From the IMG/VR virus record IMGVR_UViG_3300028559_002381, positions 1-28,224 of that record: a stretch of 28,224 nucleotides of DNA; one strand, 5' to 3'. Source of the stretch: a virus. Shown piece after piece: positions 1-6,858 of the stretch. Position 1 is the stretch's first letter. Each line of letters starts with the position of its first letter. Made by a program: the position numbers and the translations under genes. The notes under the pieces are model-generated. The model was not told the DNA's origin. It ran no database searches and saw nothing but the letters and a program-made list of their open reading frames with translations.

Positions 1-1
1 A

Positions 2-640
2 GGTATAAATTTAGCATCCACAGTTGCGTGGACAAGTGCAATAAATATTCCCGCCAACATTAACGAGCTTACAGGAGGAGGTGCCTGTCTTACTACCGAT
101 ATTGCCTGTATAATAAAAAGCAGAACTTTAAATCCATCAAACATTGGTACAACGGGTGTTCTATTTAGCACTCCTCCTAGTTTTGGATTTGAAGACACAT
201 CGGGAAATAGTCACGCGTCCTCCCTGAGTATTGGAGCAAACCCACTATCTGGCAACTATAGCAGAACAAGTAACGGAGTGGGGGTTGGCAATTCAAACGG
301 AAAATTCACATATAATGGCGGAGCGGCTCGGATAGTGAGCAGTACGCTTCCTGTTTTCCTCACTGCAAATCTTTCCCTAAGCGTAAACAATATTACAACA
401 AGTTTGTCCTTGACTTCTGCTAATACTAATTTTAGTGGGAATGATTTCCATGTTAAAGTGGATGATGAAATTATGTATGTAAGCTCAGGCGGATCCAGCT
501 CCACGATGACTGTTGCACGGGGTCAGCTTGGCACAACTGCAGCAGAACATTTGTCAGGGGCACTAGTAACAACCAACGTTGGTTTGTCAAACATGCTTTT
601 GATAGATGCGTGTTTTACTATGAAACGATTTGAAAGCTAA
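2..640 (+). CDS. Phage virion/fibre-type protein, 5'-truncated
   Basis: The frame is open from base 2 to the TAA at 638-640, so the gene begins outside the window and at least 212 residues are present. The translated part is rich in Ser, Thr, Asn and Gly with few charged residues, as in beta-rich tail and fibre proteins. Near the C-terminus the stretch DDEIMYVSS...MTVARGQLGTTAAEH matches a pattern common in phage structural proteins (a D/G-E-I-M-x-V turn, then T-V-x-R-G-Q-x-G-T and a following H). A GTG at 278 is available but unlikely to be the start, because the same composition continues upstream without a stop. The exact role, fibre or baseplate-associated, cannot be told. Confidence 0.7.
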   Translation, partial: GINLASTVAWTSAINIPANINELTGGGACLTTDIACIIKSRTLNPSNIGTTGVLFSTPPSFGFEDTSGNSHASSLSIGANPLSGNYSRTSNGVGVGNSNGKFTYNGGAARIVSSTLPVFLTANLSLSVNNITTSLSLTSANTNFSGNDFHVKVDDEIMYVSSGGSSSTMTVARGQLGTTAAEHLSGALVTTNVGLSNMLLIDACFTMKRFES

Positions 641-686
641 AATACAATTAAATTGTGTAATTCTTGAATTGATAACAGATCAATAG

Positions 687-869
687 ATGATGAAAAATTC
701 TTTAGTTTCTCTGGATATTATAACAATACTTCCCAATGGGGGAGTTCATGCTGATTTATATATTCAAGGAAACAATGTGGGACGGCTTTTTTTGAATAAA
801 GAAGAAAAACAAATTTTACAGGAAACTTTTACGCTTGAAGAGAAATTTTTGGAAGATTTGGACACATAA
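687..869 (+). CDS. Small hypothetical protein (60 aa)
   Basis: Two in-frame ATG codons open the frame (687 and 690). No clear Shine-Dalgarno site lies upstream. The protein has a beta-like first half (SLDIITILPNGG) and a charged, helical, Glu-rich second half. It resembles no family I can name. Its stop codon (867-869) directly abuts the stop of the minus-strand gene that follows, so the two genes converge with no spacer. Confidence 0.55.
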   Translation: MMKNSLVSLDIITILPNGGVHADLYIQGNNVGRLFLNKEEKQILQETFTLEEKFLEDLDT

Positions 870-1076
870 TCAAATATAAACCATTACAGCACCTGTTTCA
901 GTTTCTTCATAATATATGCTTTGATTTCCGTGTTTTTCGAACATTTTTTGAAAAATTTCAATTGATTCGTGTGGACATACTATTAGCACCGTATCATTTT
1001 CATCATCATAACCAATATATGAAGCATCGTTCAGTTTTTTCTGATTCTCTGTTAGTATTTTGGCCACAGACTTCAT
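870..1076 (-). CDS. Small hypothetical protein (68 aa), minus strand
   Basis: The protein starts MKSVAKILTENQKKL and is predicted to be alpha/beta, acidic in the middle (DDENDT) and free of membrane segments. No family is recognised. Support for a real gene comes from the clean junction with its convergent neighbour and from a TCTAAATA motif exactly 5 bases before its ATG on the minus strand (1089-1082), the same arrangement seen before structural genes in this window. Confidence 0.55.
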   Translation of the reverse strand: MKSVAKILTENQKKLNDASYIGYDDENDTVLIVCPHESIEIFQKMFEKHGNQSIYYEETETGAVMVYI

Positions 1077-1081
1077 GATAA

Positions 1082-1089
1082 TATTTAGA
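1082..1089 (-). promoter_or_regulatory. T4-late-like promoter motif TCTAAATA (minus strand)
   Basis: Read on the minus strand the sequence is TCTAAATA, then 5 bases, then the ATG of the 68-aa gene. T4-type late promoters carry TATAAATA (CTAAATA variants occur in cyanophages) centred near -10, so transcription would begin next to the start codon. Confidence 0.45.
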
Positions 1090-1107
1090 TAATTTTACAG
1101 GGAAATG

Positions 1108-1134
1108 TTGAATATATAGTTCCCATGATATAAT
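1108..1134 (+). promoter_or_regulatory. Possible sigma70-type promoter
   Basis: TTGAAT (1108-1113) and a perfect TATAAT (1129-1134) are separated by 15 bases and lie just before the deaminase gene at 1140. The spacing is slightly short and the region is AT-rich, so this could be chance. Confidence 0.3.
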
Positions 1135-1139
1135 CGAAT

Positions 1140-1556
1140 ATGCGAATTAGTTGGAATAAATATGCTCTGAATCTTGCAATTGAAGCATCAAAAAGAAGCG
1201 AAGATCCATACAGAAAAGTAGGAGCATGTGCTTTAAGTTTTGACAACAGAGTTCTTGGTGTTTCTTACAACGGATTAGTTTCTGGAAAAAATGTAGTTAA
1301 AAATTTTTGGAATGACCGAAATCATCGTAGAAAATACATGATTCATGCAGAAACTAATTTACTAAGTCTTTTTGAACGGGGAGAATGCCGATTAATTGCA
1401 TCTACACTTCTTCCGTGTAGTTACTGCGCCCGAATGATATGTGCATGGGGAATTCCTGAAGTAATATATCAAGAAGAATATGATAATGACACTGAAGGAT
1501 TGGAAATATTTAAATTTTATGGTGTAAAAGTAAAAAAATCAGACAATTTTATTTAA
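1140..1556 (+). CDS. dCMP/cytidine deaminase family protein
   Basis: A zinc-dependent deaminase of the dCMP deaminase (ComEB-like) type, about 138 residues, close to the usual size. The zinc and proton-shuttle motif HAE is at residues 69-71 and the second zinc motif PCSYC at 92-96. The N-terminal DPYRKVGAC stretch matches the family's substrate-side segment. In phages these enzymes convert dCMP to dUMP and feed dTMP synthesis in the cytoplasm; whether the substrate here is a free nucleotide or something else is not proven. It starts with ATG behind a possible TATAAT box. Its 3' end overlaps the convergent minus-strand gene by 8 bases. Confidence 0.85.
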   Translation: MRISWNKYALNLAIEASKRSEDPYRKVGACALSFDNRVLGVSYNGLVSGKNVVKNFWNDRNHRRKYMIHAETNLLSLFERGECRLIASTLLPCSYCARMICAWGIPEVIYQEEYDNDTEGLEIFKFYGVKVKKSDNFI

Positions 1557-1875
1557 TTTTATTTTGCAGGCATATAATTGCCATTATTGCACGTATTGCA
1601 GCGCCTTTTGCATGATCAAGGGCATTTTCATTATCAAAGTCTTTTTCCAATTTCTCTGCCAACATTAATGAGTTTGTTGCATGCCTGATTGATCGTGTTA
1701 GGTGCCATTTGTATCCTTCGGCGTACCATTCCCCAGAATAATGCTTTTCTGAATCCAGACACGCAGTCATGACATTCTTCACCAAGGAGTAGGCGAGTTT
1801 TGATACTTGTTCTGTTGAAGGTGCCGATTTTGCAACCTTTAAATTTTTGGATGTTTTTGATATGCGATGTGCCAT
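1549..1875 (-). CDS. Hypothetical helical protein (108 aa), minus strand
   Basis: A basic N-terminus (MAHRISKTSKNLK) is followed by what looks like an all-helical domain rich in Ala, Lys and His, with a Trp-containing patch (GEWYAEGYKWHL). No family is recognised. A nearby alternative ATG at 1882 opens a shorter frame (82 aa) that also begins Met-Ala-His, because the 5' end carries ATGGCACAT twice; the 108-aa frame is preferred for its length and protein-like composition. It converges with the deaminase gene and overlaps it by 8 bases. Confidence 0.5.
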   Translation of the reverse strand: MAHRISKTSKNLKVAKSAPSTEQVSKLAYSLVKNVMTACLDSEKHYSGEWYAEGYKWHLTRSIRHATNSLMLAEKLEKDFDNENALDHAKGAAIRAIMAIICLQNKIK

Positions 1876-1915
1876 GTGCCATTGAATTTTAGTTATCTTA
1901 TGTTATAACAATTGA

Positions 1916-2653
1916 ATGTCAAATTCTTGCCCAATTATTTTCGATTCAGAAAAACATTCATATACAAGAATTTCCGATGGTCAGATTTTTAAAAGTGTAA
2001 CAACTTTTATAGGCGAATTCAAACCCAAAACAGATTTCGAAAAAATAGCAGAACGTATTGCTGGAAACCGGGGAGTAGACAAACAAGATGTTCTTAACGA
2101 ATGGGAAGAAATTAAAAATAAAGGAACAGGTTTTGGAACAAGAATACATCATGATATTCAAAATTATCTGGAAGGAAATGATTGTGATTCTTCTTTGAAA
2201 CCATTTCTTGAAAAAATGAATGCGGATCATCGATTGCACAATAAAAAAGTTTTGAGCGAAACCATGATATATGATCATGATTATCATATTGCAGGCACTG
2301 CCGATTTGATTGCAGAGTATATGGATAATAATTTTTTTGAAATTATCGATTATAAAACAAATAAAAAGTTCACTTTTGGAACAAGTCGATGGGAAAACAG
2401 TTATTTTTCACACCCCATAAGCCATTTGCCTTGTAATGAATATTTTACATATGCTCTTCAATTGAGTCTTTATGCATATGTGTTTTCTAAAATGACAGGA
2501 AAAAAACCTTCTCGTTTAACTGTATATTGGCTTAAAAGAAAAAATATAAAAAATTATGAAAGCTTTGAAGGAATTTGGAAAAAAATAGGCATGCCATATC
2601 TTGAGGATGAAGTAATTTCTTTGCTAAATAGTATTGATGGCAAAAAGATTTAA
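1916..2653 (+). CDS. PD-(D/E)XK exonuclease (RecB/Cas4-like)
   Basis: A 245-aa nuclease of the PD-(D/E)XK superfamily, of the short type common in phages. Visible landmarks are an N-terminal segment of the HSYTRI...SVTTFI type, a conserved His in GTRIHH (about 75-79), GTADLI with Asp130, the core IIDYKT with Asp145 and Lys147, and a QLSLYAY helix with Gln182 and Tyr186. Together these form the metal-binding and catalytic set of RecB/lambda-exonuclease-like enzymes. It probably processes DNA ends during recombination or replication, or degrades host DNA. No helicase or Cas genes are nearby, so a CRISPR adaptation role is unlikely. The downstream membrane-protein gene overlaps its 3' end. Confidence 0.85.
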   Translation: MSNSCPIIFDSEKHSYTRISDGQIFKSVTTFIGEFKPKTDFEKIAERIAGNRGVDKQDVLNEWEEIKNKGTGFGTRIHHDIQNYLEGNDCDSSLKPFLEKMNADHRLHNKKVLSETMIYDHDYHIAGTADLIAEYMDNNFFEIIDYKTNKKFTFGTSRWENSYFSHPISHLPCNEYFTYALQLSLYAYVFSKMTGKKPSRLTVYWLKRKNIKNYESFEGIWKKIGMPYLEDEVISLLNSIDGKKI

Positions 2654-2903
2654 ATTAAAAAAATACGTTTTAAGAGGATTTCTTTATATCAGTATAGCGT
2701 CTCTGACTGCCCTGATGTCAGACTTGAGTGGATACAAGCTTTTTTCTGAAATCGGACCCGTGCAAACCACCATTATTTTTATAAACTTTTTTTTACAAGG
2801 ATTCATAGCTTGGCGAGCTTTTCTGGATCAAAGCATAAGTGATAGTAAAAAAGAAGAACAGGATTATCAATCTATTGATATACCAAAAGTTTCAGATAAG
2901 TAA
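2637..2903 (+). CDS. Small two-helix membrane protein (possible holin)
   Basis: An 88-aa protein with a basic N-terminus (MAKRFKLKKYVLRG), a hydrophobic helix at about 16-32, a short loop and a second helix at about 41-60 ending in WRAFLDQS, then a charged, acidic tail. The pattern of an RG-type start, two helices and a W-R-A-F/Y-L-D-Q ending is one I associate with small phage membrane proteins sometimes annotated as holins; the lysis role is inference. ATG at 2637 is preferred over TTG at 2634. The gene overlaps the exonuclease end by 17 bases. Confidence 0.6.
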   Translation: MAKRFKLKKYVLRGFLYISIASLTALMSDLSGYKLFSEIGPVQTTIIFINFFLQGFIAWRAFLDQSISDSKKEEQDYQSIDIPKVSDK

Positions 2904-2907
2904 TTTT

Positions 2908-3129
2908 ATGGACATTGTTGAAGAATATGGAATTATTACGCAGTTTTTTCAAATGGATCAACCCTGTCCAATTCAGATTAAAAATTGTCAAAATTTAAGA
3001 AATTCATATGTGCAAAGCAATGCAACACTAAAACGTCAAGGTGGATGCTATCCATGTGCCCATAACAATTTAAGAACACAAACCATTCAAAACATAAAAA
3101 AGAATCTGGTTTTGCAAAATGCTGATTGA
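2908..3129 (+). CDS. Small four-cysteine protein (73 aa)
   Basis: The frame could open at 2839, but that would lie deep inside the preceding gene; the ATG at 2908, four bases after its stop, is preferred. The four cysteines sit at 20, 27, 47 and 50 (CX6C...CX2C, the last pair in GGCYPC), a spacing that could bind one zinc ion. The function is unknown. Its end overlaps the next gene by 11 bases, and that neighbour also carries a paired-Cys motif, so the two may be translated as a pair. Confidence 0.55.
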   Translation: MDIVEEYGIITQFFQMDQPCPIQIKNCQNLRNSYVQSNATLKRQGGCYPCAHNNLRTQTIQNIKKNLVLQNAD

Positions 3130-3397
3130 ATCGTTATTTCTTTGTTCTGCAATTGTAGAAACACTTTTGGTTATTTGGTTTAAAAGTCCAATTCAGGACG
3201 ATTTAACAATTTTTACTAAACTTCCGTTTCAGGATTATCTGAGTTTAAAATTTCCACTTGTGGCAAAGTTAAGCGGATGCCACATATGCATTTCATTTTG
3301 GCTTTCTTTGTTTATTGGCATTTTCTTTTTTGATTTGGGAATATTTTTTCTTTGTATTCCTGGATTTTTATATTTGATCAACCATAAAGTTTTCTGA
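3119..3397 (+). CDS. DUF1360-like small membrane protein
   Basis: A 92-aa membrane protein with an N-terminal hydrophobic helix (about 3-21), a polar loop and two further hydrophobic segments (about 55-70 and 73-88). The signature is SGCHICISFW at about 52-61: a C-x-x-C pair followed by a Trp at the entry to a helix, as in DUF1360 and related phage proteins of unknown function. The Cys pair could bind metal or be redox active. It overlaps the preceding gene by 11 bases and converges with the metallopeptidase-like gene, overlapping it by 20 bases. Confidence 0.6.
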   Translation: MLIESLFLCSAIVETLLVIWFKSPIQDDLTIFTKLPFQDYLSLKFPLVAKLSGCHICISFWLSLFIGIFFFDLGIFFLCIPGFLYLINHKVF

Positions 3398-3824
3398 CTT
3401 CCTGATAAAGTTTTAACGAACGTTTCTCGTATTTTCTGGCATCAATTTCTATTTTACTTTTATAATATCTACTATTTCCTTCATCAATATCTTTTAAGGT
3501 ATATTCATTCATATTCCATTTATAAATTCTGTTCTGTTGAAAATGTCTAAGTTCATGTAAAAGATCCCGCAAAAAGTTTTTTCTCTTAATATTTAATTTA
3601 GTATTTTCTATCGAATAAGTTACAATTCCTATTAAAGGAATCGTTTCTTCATATTTGGATATTTTTAGATTTCCATGTGTATCAAAATATAATCGTTTTC
3701 CTTTTATTTTCTTTTTTGTTGCTTTTAAATAACCATATATTTTTTGTTTCAGAAAACTCGTGGGTATTTCAAGTTTATCACATAAACGAACAAATCTGCT
3801 GGTAAAACAAATGTTAAAAGACAT
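3378..3824 (-). CDS. HExxH metallopeptidase-like protein
   Basis: A 148-aa basic protein on the minus strand. It carries HELRH at residues 90-94, the HExxH zinc motif, and about 30 residues later EIDAR (126-130), whose Glu126 or Asp128 would suit a third zinc ligand. Small phage proteins with HELRH and a downstream E-I-D-A are seen, but their substrates are not known. There is no signal peptide, so it would act in the infected cell or be packaged. It shares a 33-bp divergent promoter region (3825-3857) with the gene at 3858; AATAAATA lies 9 bases before its ATG. Confidence 0.6.
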   Translation of the reverse strand: MSFNICFTSRFVRLCDKLEIPTSFLKQKIYGYLKATKKKIKGKRLYFDTHGNLKISKYEETIPLIGIVTYSIENTKLNIKRKNFLRDLLHELRHFQQNRIYKWNMNEYTLKDIDEGNSRYYKSKIEIDARKYEKRSLKLYQEVRKLYG

Positions 3825-3843
3825 TTTATATATTATTTATTTT

Positions 3844-3851
3844 GCTAAATA
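3844..3851 (+). promoter_or_regulatory. Late-like promoter motif GCTAAATA
   Basis: GCTAAATA is followed by exactly 6 bases and then the ATG at 3858. The intergenic stretch also holds AATAAATA on the minus strand (3841-3834) facing the metallopeptidase-like gene, so this looks like a compact divergent promoter. Confidence 0.5.
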
Positions 3852-3857
3852 TAAAAG

Positions 3858-4217
3858 ATGAAGCTTGCACAGGATTATAAAAATATAGCATCACTATATT
3901 GTCAAAATACATCAAGTCAACAAAATTCTGCAAAAATAACAGAGTATTTGCGTATTTTTTGTGAAAATAACCCCAATTTGATTTTGAAGAAGGTTTATGG
4001 TAACCAGTATCTTTATGAATGGAAAAGCCCTTCATTGTTCATGAACGGTTTTAGTCCGTGCCTTATAATAGAAGTGAGAACATGTAAAAACTTGGGCAGA
4101 ATGATCAATTTAAAAAATCCAAATATTTTAGAAAAAATAGCTTACAGCAACTTTGTTTTAACTGAAGACAATATTTTAAATAAAATGTCACAAGTTCAAT
4201 TGCTTGGTAATTTTTAA
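3858..4217 (+). CDS. Hypothetical protein (119 aa)
   Basis: A soluble protein, helical at the N-terminus (MKLAQDYKNIASLYCQ) and then predicted alpha/beta, with a YLYEWKSPS strand-turn and CLIIEVRTCKN. No family is recognised. It has a late-like motif 6 bases before its ATG, and its stop overlaps the next start by 1 base (TAATG), which suggests coupled translation. Confidence 0.55.
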   Translation: MKLAQDYKNIASLYCQNTSSQQNSAKITEYLRIFCENNPNLILKKVYGNQYLYEWKSPSLFMNGFSPCLIIEVRTCKNLGRMINLKNPNILEKIAYSNFVLTEDNILNKMSQVQLLGNF

Positions 4218-4429
4218 TGAATCAAAGACTATTGCAATTGGACCCTCCTATCTGGGTCGTTGCTAAAGATCATGGAGAAGGACGAGCAGTAGTTGTTATT
4301 GATTATGGATTGGATCATAGTTGCATGTTTTTGGTACAATTAAATGATGGAAGATTCAGAGTTTTTAATGTAGAAGATTGTGTGGGTTGTGAAAACTTTA
4401 CTTTGGGCATAGATAAGACCAAACTTTAA
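4217..4429 (+). CDS. Conserved small phage protein (LDPPI...DYG...LG type)
   Basis: A 70-aa protein whose layout (LQLDPPIWVVAKDHGEGRAV, then VIDYGLDHS, then a beta strand and a final NFTLGI) matches a small protein that recurs in many tailed phages, usually as L-x-P-P-I-P-V-x-T-P-K-G-x-G-x-A...IDYG...E-x-R...NIT-x-G. Its function is not established. The predicted fold is a small beta-barrel-like unit. It starts at the TAATG junction with the upstream gene. Confidence 0.65.
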   Translation: MNQRLLQLDPPIWVVAKDHGEGRAVVVIDYGLDHSCMFLVQLNDGRFRVFNVEDCVGCENFTLGIDKTKL

Positions 4430-4443
4430 AAAAGCATAACCCT

Positions 4444-4451
4444 TGTAAATA
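4444..4451 (+). promoter_or_regulatory. Late-like promoter motif TGTAAATA
   Basis: TGTAAATA is followed by exactly 5 bases and then the ATG at 4457, the same geometry as at other genes in the window. Confidence 0.4.
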
Positions 4452-4456
4452 GGTTT

Positions 4457-4654
4457 ATGAATCAAAAATACACTGTAAAAGTCATTAATAATGAGAAAAA
4501 AGAAATCCGTACAGTTGATGCATCTGCCATAGATGCTTATGAGGCACATAAAAGTATTTTTGAAAAAATTAATAGCTATAGTGAAGATATTTTGGAAATT
4601 ATAGATACAGATGGAAACTGTGTGTATAATTTAAAAAATGGTTTTATTAATTAA
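4457..4654 (+). CDS. Small hypothetical protein (65 aa)
   Basis: A small acidic protein with an alternating strand (YTVKVINNEKKEIRTVDA), a helix with DAYEAHKSIFEKI, then two strands; this could be a compact beta-alpha-beta fold. No membrane segment is present and no family is recognised. It has its own TGTAAATA motif. Confidence 0.5.
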   Translation: MNQKYTVKVINNEKKEIRTVDASAIDAYEAHKSIFEKINSYSEDILEIIDTDGNCVYNLKNGFIN

Positions 4655-4665
4655 TATGCATTTTT

Positions 4666-4673
4666 ACTAAATA
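4666..4673 (+). promoter_or_regulatory. Late-like promoter motif ACTAAATA
   Basis: ACTAAATA is followed by 5 bases and then the ATG at 4679 of a virion-type gene. Confidence 0.5.
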
Positions 4674-4678
4674 TTTTA

Positions 4679-5122
4679 ATGGCAATATTAGCATCTCAAA
4701 CTGTAAGATATTTTCAAACATTCGAAGAAGGAAAATTTAAAGAACTTTCCTATAGCACTGCCTTTCCACCTGTAACCACTTTTAATTCCACTGTTCTAGA
4801 TTCTACGTTAAATCCTTCAGTTTGCGCCAATCCTGCCTATGGCGATACTCAACCCTTAATTTATAACCGTTATGCTGTTATAACCACTCCGGCAGGTTTT
4901 ACCAAAGCCATACCAGTTCAAACAAACACTGTTTTGGGAACAGCATCTGCAGCTGCTAGTGTTTTTGTAGGGGCTAGTAAAGCATATGATTTTTATGTCG
5001 GCGGACAATGGGTAAGTTTTGGAACTGTGCCTGTAGGCGTTCTCCCTATTAATGCACAAGGAGCAAGAGTAACATCAGGAGGGGCTGCACCTAGTTCTGG
5101 TGATATAACATTCCTTTCGTGA
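4679..5122 (+). CDS. Putative virion protein (147 aa)
   Basis: The composition (Ser, Thr, Ala, Pro and Gly rich, few Lys) and beta-type pattern suggest a structural protein. The N-terminus MAILASQTVRYFQTFEEG and the Gly/Ala/Ser-rich C-terminus (GARVTSGGAAPSSGD) resemble small head-decoration or tail-fibre accessory proteins, but no family match can be claimed. It has a late-like motif 5 bases before its ATG, in line with late expression. The next gene starts with GTG inside its stop (GTGA overlap). Confidence 0.5.
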   Translation: MAILASQTVRYFQTFEEGKFKELSYSTAFPPVTTFNSTVLDSTLNPSVCANPAYGDTQPLIYNRYAVITTPAGFTKAIPVQTNTVLGTASAAASVFVGASKAYDFYVGGQWVSFGTVPVGVLPINAQGARVTSGGAAPSSGDITFLS

Positions 5123-6030
5123 AGTTAGATTTGTACAAATATTCTCTTTTAGCAAGCATTTTCGTACTAGCCGGAAGTGCCGCGTTCTTTTCTGTATATG
5201 GGCTGGCCCATCTTTTCAAAAGCCAATTCATTCCTATCATTATTCTTGGATTGGCATTAGAAGCTGCAAAATTTTCAGCCACTATTGGACTTCATGATCT
5301 TTGGAACAAGCTTAACAAAATGCTGACCAGTTATCTTGTTGCAGGTGTAATTGCACTTTCTCTGATCACAAGTCTTGGAATTTACGGATTTTTAAGTTCT
5401 GCGTATACTATTAGTAAAGCGGAATATTCAATTGATGAAGGAAAAATAAACAATTTGGAAAGCATCAAAGCCAAGAAAAAAGAAATTCTTGTGCAATATG
5501 ATGATCGTTTAAAAAAATTAAATGAAAGCAAAAAAGAACAAGAACAACGTCTTAATGATGCTGTGAAAAGTACGACCATGGTGGAAGGCAAAGACAAAGA
5601 AGGGGATAAAATTGTTTATAATGACAAAAGGGCACAACAAACCAAAGACAGAATGATAGATGTTTCATCAAAAGCCATAGAATCTGCCAATACAGAATAT
5701 ACAAATTTAATGCAAGAATATGATCAAACTCAAAGGGAAATACTTGAGTTGGAAACACAGATTCTTTCAAACAGACAAATTCAGGTGAAAAAGAGTGATA
5801 TTTTGACATTTAAGTTTATTTCTGAAGGATTGGGCTTGGATTTGGATCGCACTGTTCGATACTTTATTTTGGTATTAATCTTTGTTTTTGATCCAATGGC
5901 GCTTGCTTTGGTTCTTTTATATCAACATTTACGCAAAATTAAGGTAAATAATGTGGAAACCCACGTTATAGAAAAAGAAAAGGAAAAAATAATATACAAG
6001 GAGCCAACCGTAAGAGGTATAGGAATGTAA
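5119..6030 (+). CDS. Four-helix membrane protein with long coiled coil
   Basis: A 303-aa protein starting at GTG 5119 (4-bp overlap). Hydrophobic helices lie at about 9-31, 36-57 and 71-94; residues 100-220 are highly charged (Glu, Lys, Gln) and predicted coiled coil; a fourth helix at about 246-269 holds FVFDPMALALVLL; a basic and Glu/Lys-rich tail follows. This topology would put a long helical hairpin on one side of the inner membrane. The function is unknown: a role at the host membrane, such as signalling, exclusion or lysis timing, is only possible. It sits between virion-type genes, so late expression is likely. Confidence 0.6.
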   Translation: MKLDLYKYSLLASIFVLAGSAAFFSVYGLAHLFKSQFIPIIILGLALEAAKFSATIGLHDLWNKLNKMLTSYLVAGVIALSLITSLGIYGFLSSAYTISKAEYSIDEGKINNLESIKAKKKEILVQYDDRLKKLNESKKEQEQRLNDAVKSTTMVEGKDKEGDKIVYNDKRAQQTKDRMIDVSSKAIESANTEYTNLMQEYDQTQREILELETQILSNRQIQVKKSDILTFKFISEGLGLDLDRTVRYFILVLIFVFDPMALALVLLYQHLRKIKVNNVETHVIEKEKEKIIYKEPTVRGIGM

Positions 6031-6031
6031 T

Positions 6032-6829
6032 ATGGCTGATAGTACTTTTGCAACATTTGATTCATTGTCAAGCTTGACCTTTCAAGATTATTTGGTGGGT
6101 TATCGAGGTATTCGGGAAACTCAAATAAATTACACAGATTTTATAAACAATTCTATAAACAATTCTATACGTTCATCATTATCTTCAGAAAGATGGGATA
6201 GTGTTTACAGCACTGTAAAATCTTTGAGCGATACTTGGGAAGAAAGCGTTTATATCACACCATTACAAGTTGCCAGTGCCAGTTGGGATAGTGTTTACAG
6301 CAATGTAAGAACCAACAGTGCCAGTTGGGATAGTGTTTACAGCACTGTAAATTCTATTTCTAGTATTATACCAGACCCAGCTACAACTATATGCACTCAA
6401 ATAGGCGTAGGTACTACAGCTTTAAGTTCTATAGATTTTCTTAATACATCATCTGCTCAGTTACTATACACTGTTCCAGCTGGTAAAGTGTTTTTAGCTA
6501 CAGATTTTTCCATTATTATTGATGCAGTAGCAGGCGGTAATGTGGGTGATACTAGCTTACCTGCCTTTAGATTATATAGAAGTGATACATTAACAAACGC
6601 AGCTAATCAAGTTACAAATCAACTAAGCTTAACCACACCTGGCACTTTAATTACTATAAACAGATATTATAGAATTGGTGGATCTGTAACTGCATCAAAT
6701 GGAACAGCATTAGTTTCTGGTAATGATGCATCTCCGCAAAATAGAATATGGTTTAGAGTAGATAGCACAGGGACAAACACATATACAGCATTATCAGGTA
6801 GAGTTTTAGTTACAGGTAATCTTATATAA
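6032..6829 (+). CDS. Fibre-like virion protein with WDSVYS repeats
   Basis: A 265-aa protein. Residues 1-48 are polar (GYRGIRETQINYTDF, then INNS twice), a segment typical of fibre proteins that attach to the tail. Residues 51-110 contain four copies of a roughly 14-residue repeat built on W-D-S-V-Y-S (55-60, a degenerate copy at 69-75, then 85-90 and 99-104), probably a trimeric stalk. From about 120 the protein is a beta-rich Ser/Thr/Gly domain ending in SGRVLVTGNLI, likely the head or tip domain. The target ligand is unknown. It starts two bases after the upstream stop. Confidence 0.65.
   Translation: MADSTFATFDSLSSLTFQDYLVGYRGIRETQINYTDFINNSINNSIRSSLSSERWDSVYSTVKSLSDTWEESVYITPLQVASASWDSVYSNVRTNSASWDSVYSTVNSISSIIPDPATTICTQIGVGTTALSSIDFLNTSSAQLLYTVPAGKVFLATDFSIIIDAVAGGNVGDTSLPAFRLYRSDTLTNAANQVTNQLSLTTPGTLITINRYYRIGGSVTASNGTALVSGNDASPQNRIWFRVDSTGTNTYTALSGRVLVTGNLI
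6182..6361 (+). repeat. Tandem coding repeat (WDSVYS units)
   Basis: Nucleotide copies of TGGGATAGTGTTTACAGC occur at 6194, 6284 and 6326. The last two are 42 bases apart (14 codons) and the first pair is 90 bases apart with a diverged copy between. The near identity of the DNA suggests recent expansion or homogenisation. Confidence 0.8.
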
Positions 6830-6858
6830 ATATAATTTAGCTTTATTAATTATAATAT

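Noticed and set aside
644-656. Palindrome ACAATTAAATTGT after the first gene
   Set aside because: Short and purely AT-rich apart from two pairs; too common by chance in this composition to call an operator.
1634-1882. 82-aa minus-strand frame beginning Met-Ala-His
   Set aside because: It overlaps the longer 108-aa frame almost fully; only one is likely real and the longer one has the more protein-like composition.
1916-2653. Reading the Cas4-like nuclease as part of a CRISPR system
   Set aside because: No array or other Cas gene is present, and this nuclease type is widespread in phages as a DNA-end exonuclease.
6825-6832. TATAAATA on the plus strand at the end of the 265-aa fibre-like gene
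   Set aside because: No plus-strand gene follows within 600 bases; AT-rich chance match is the simpler explanation.
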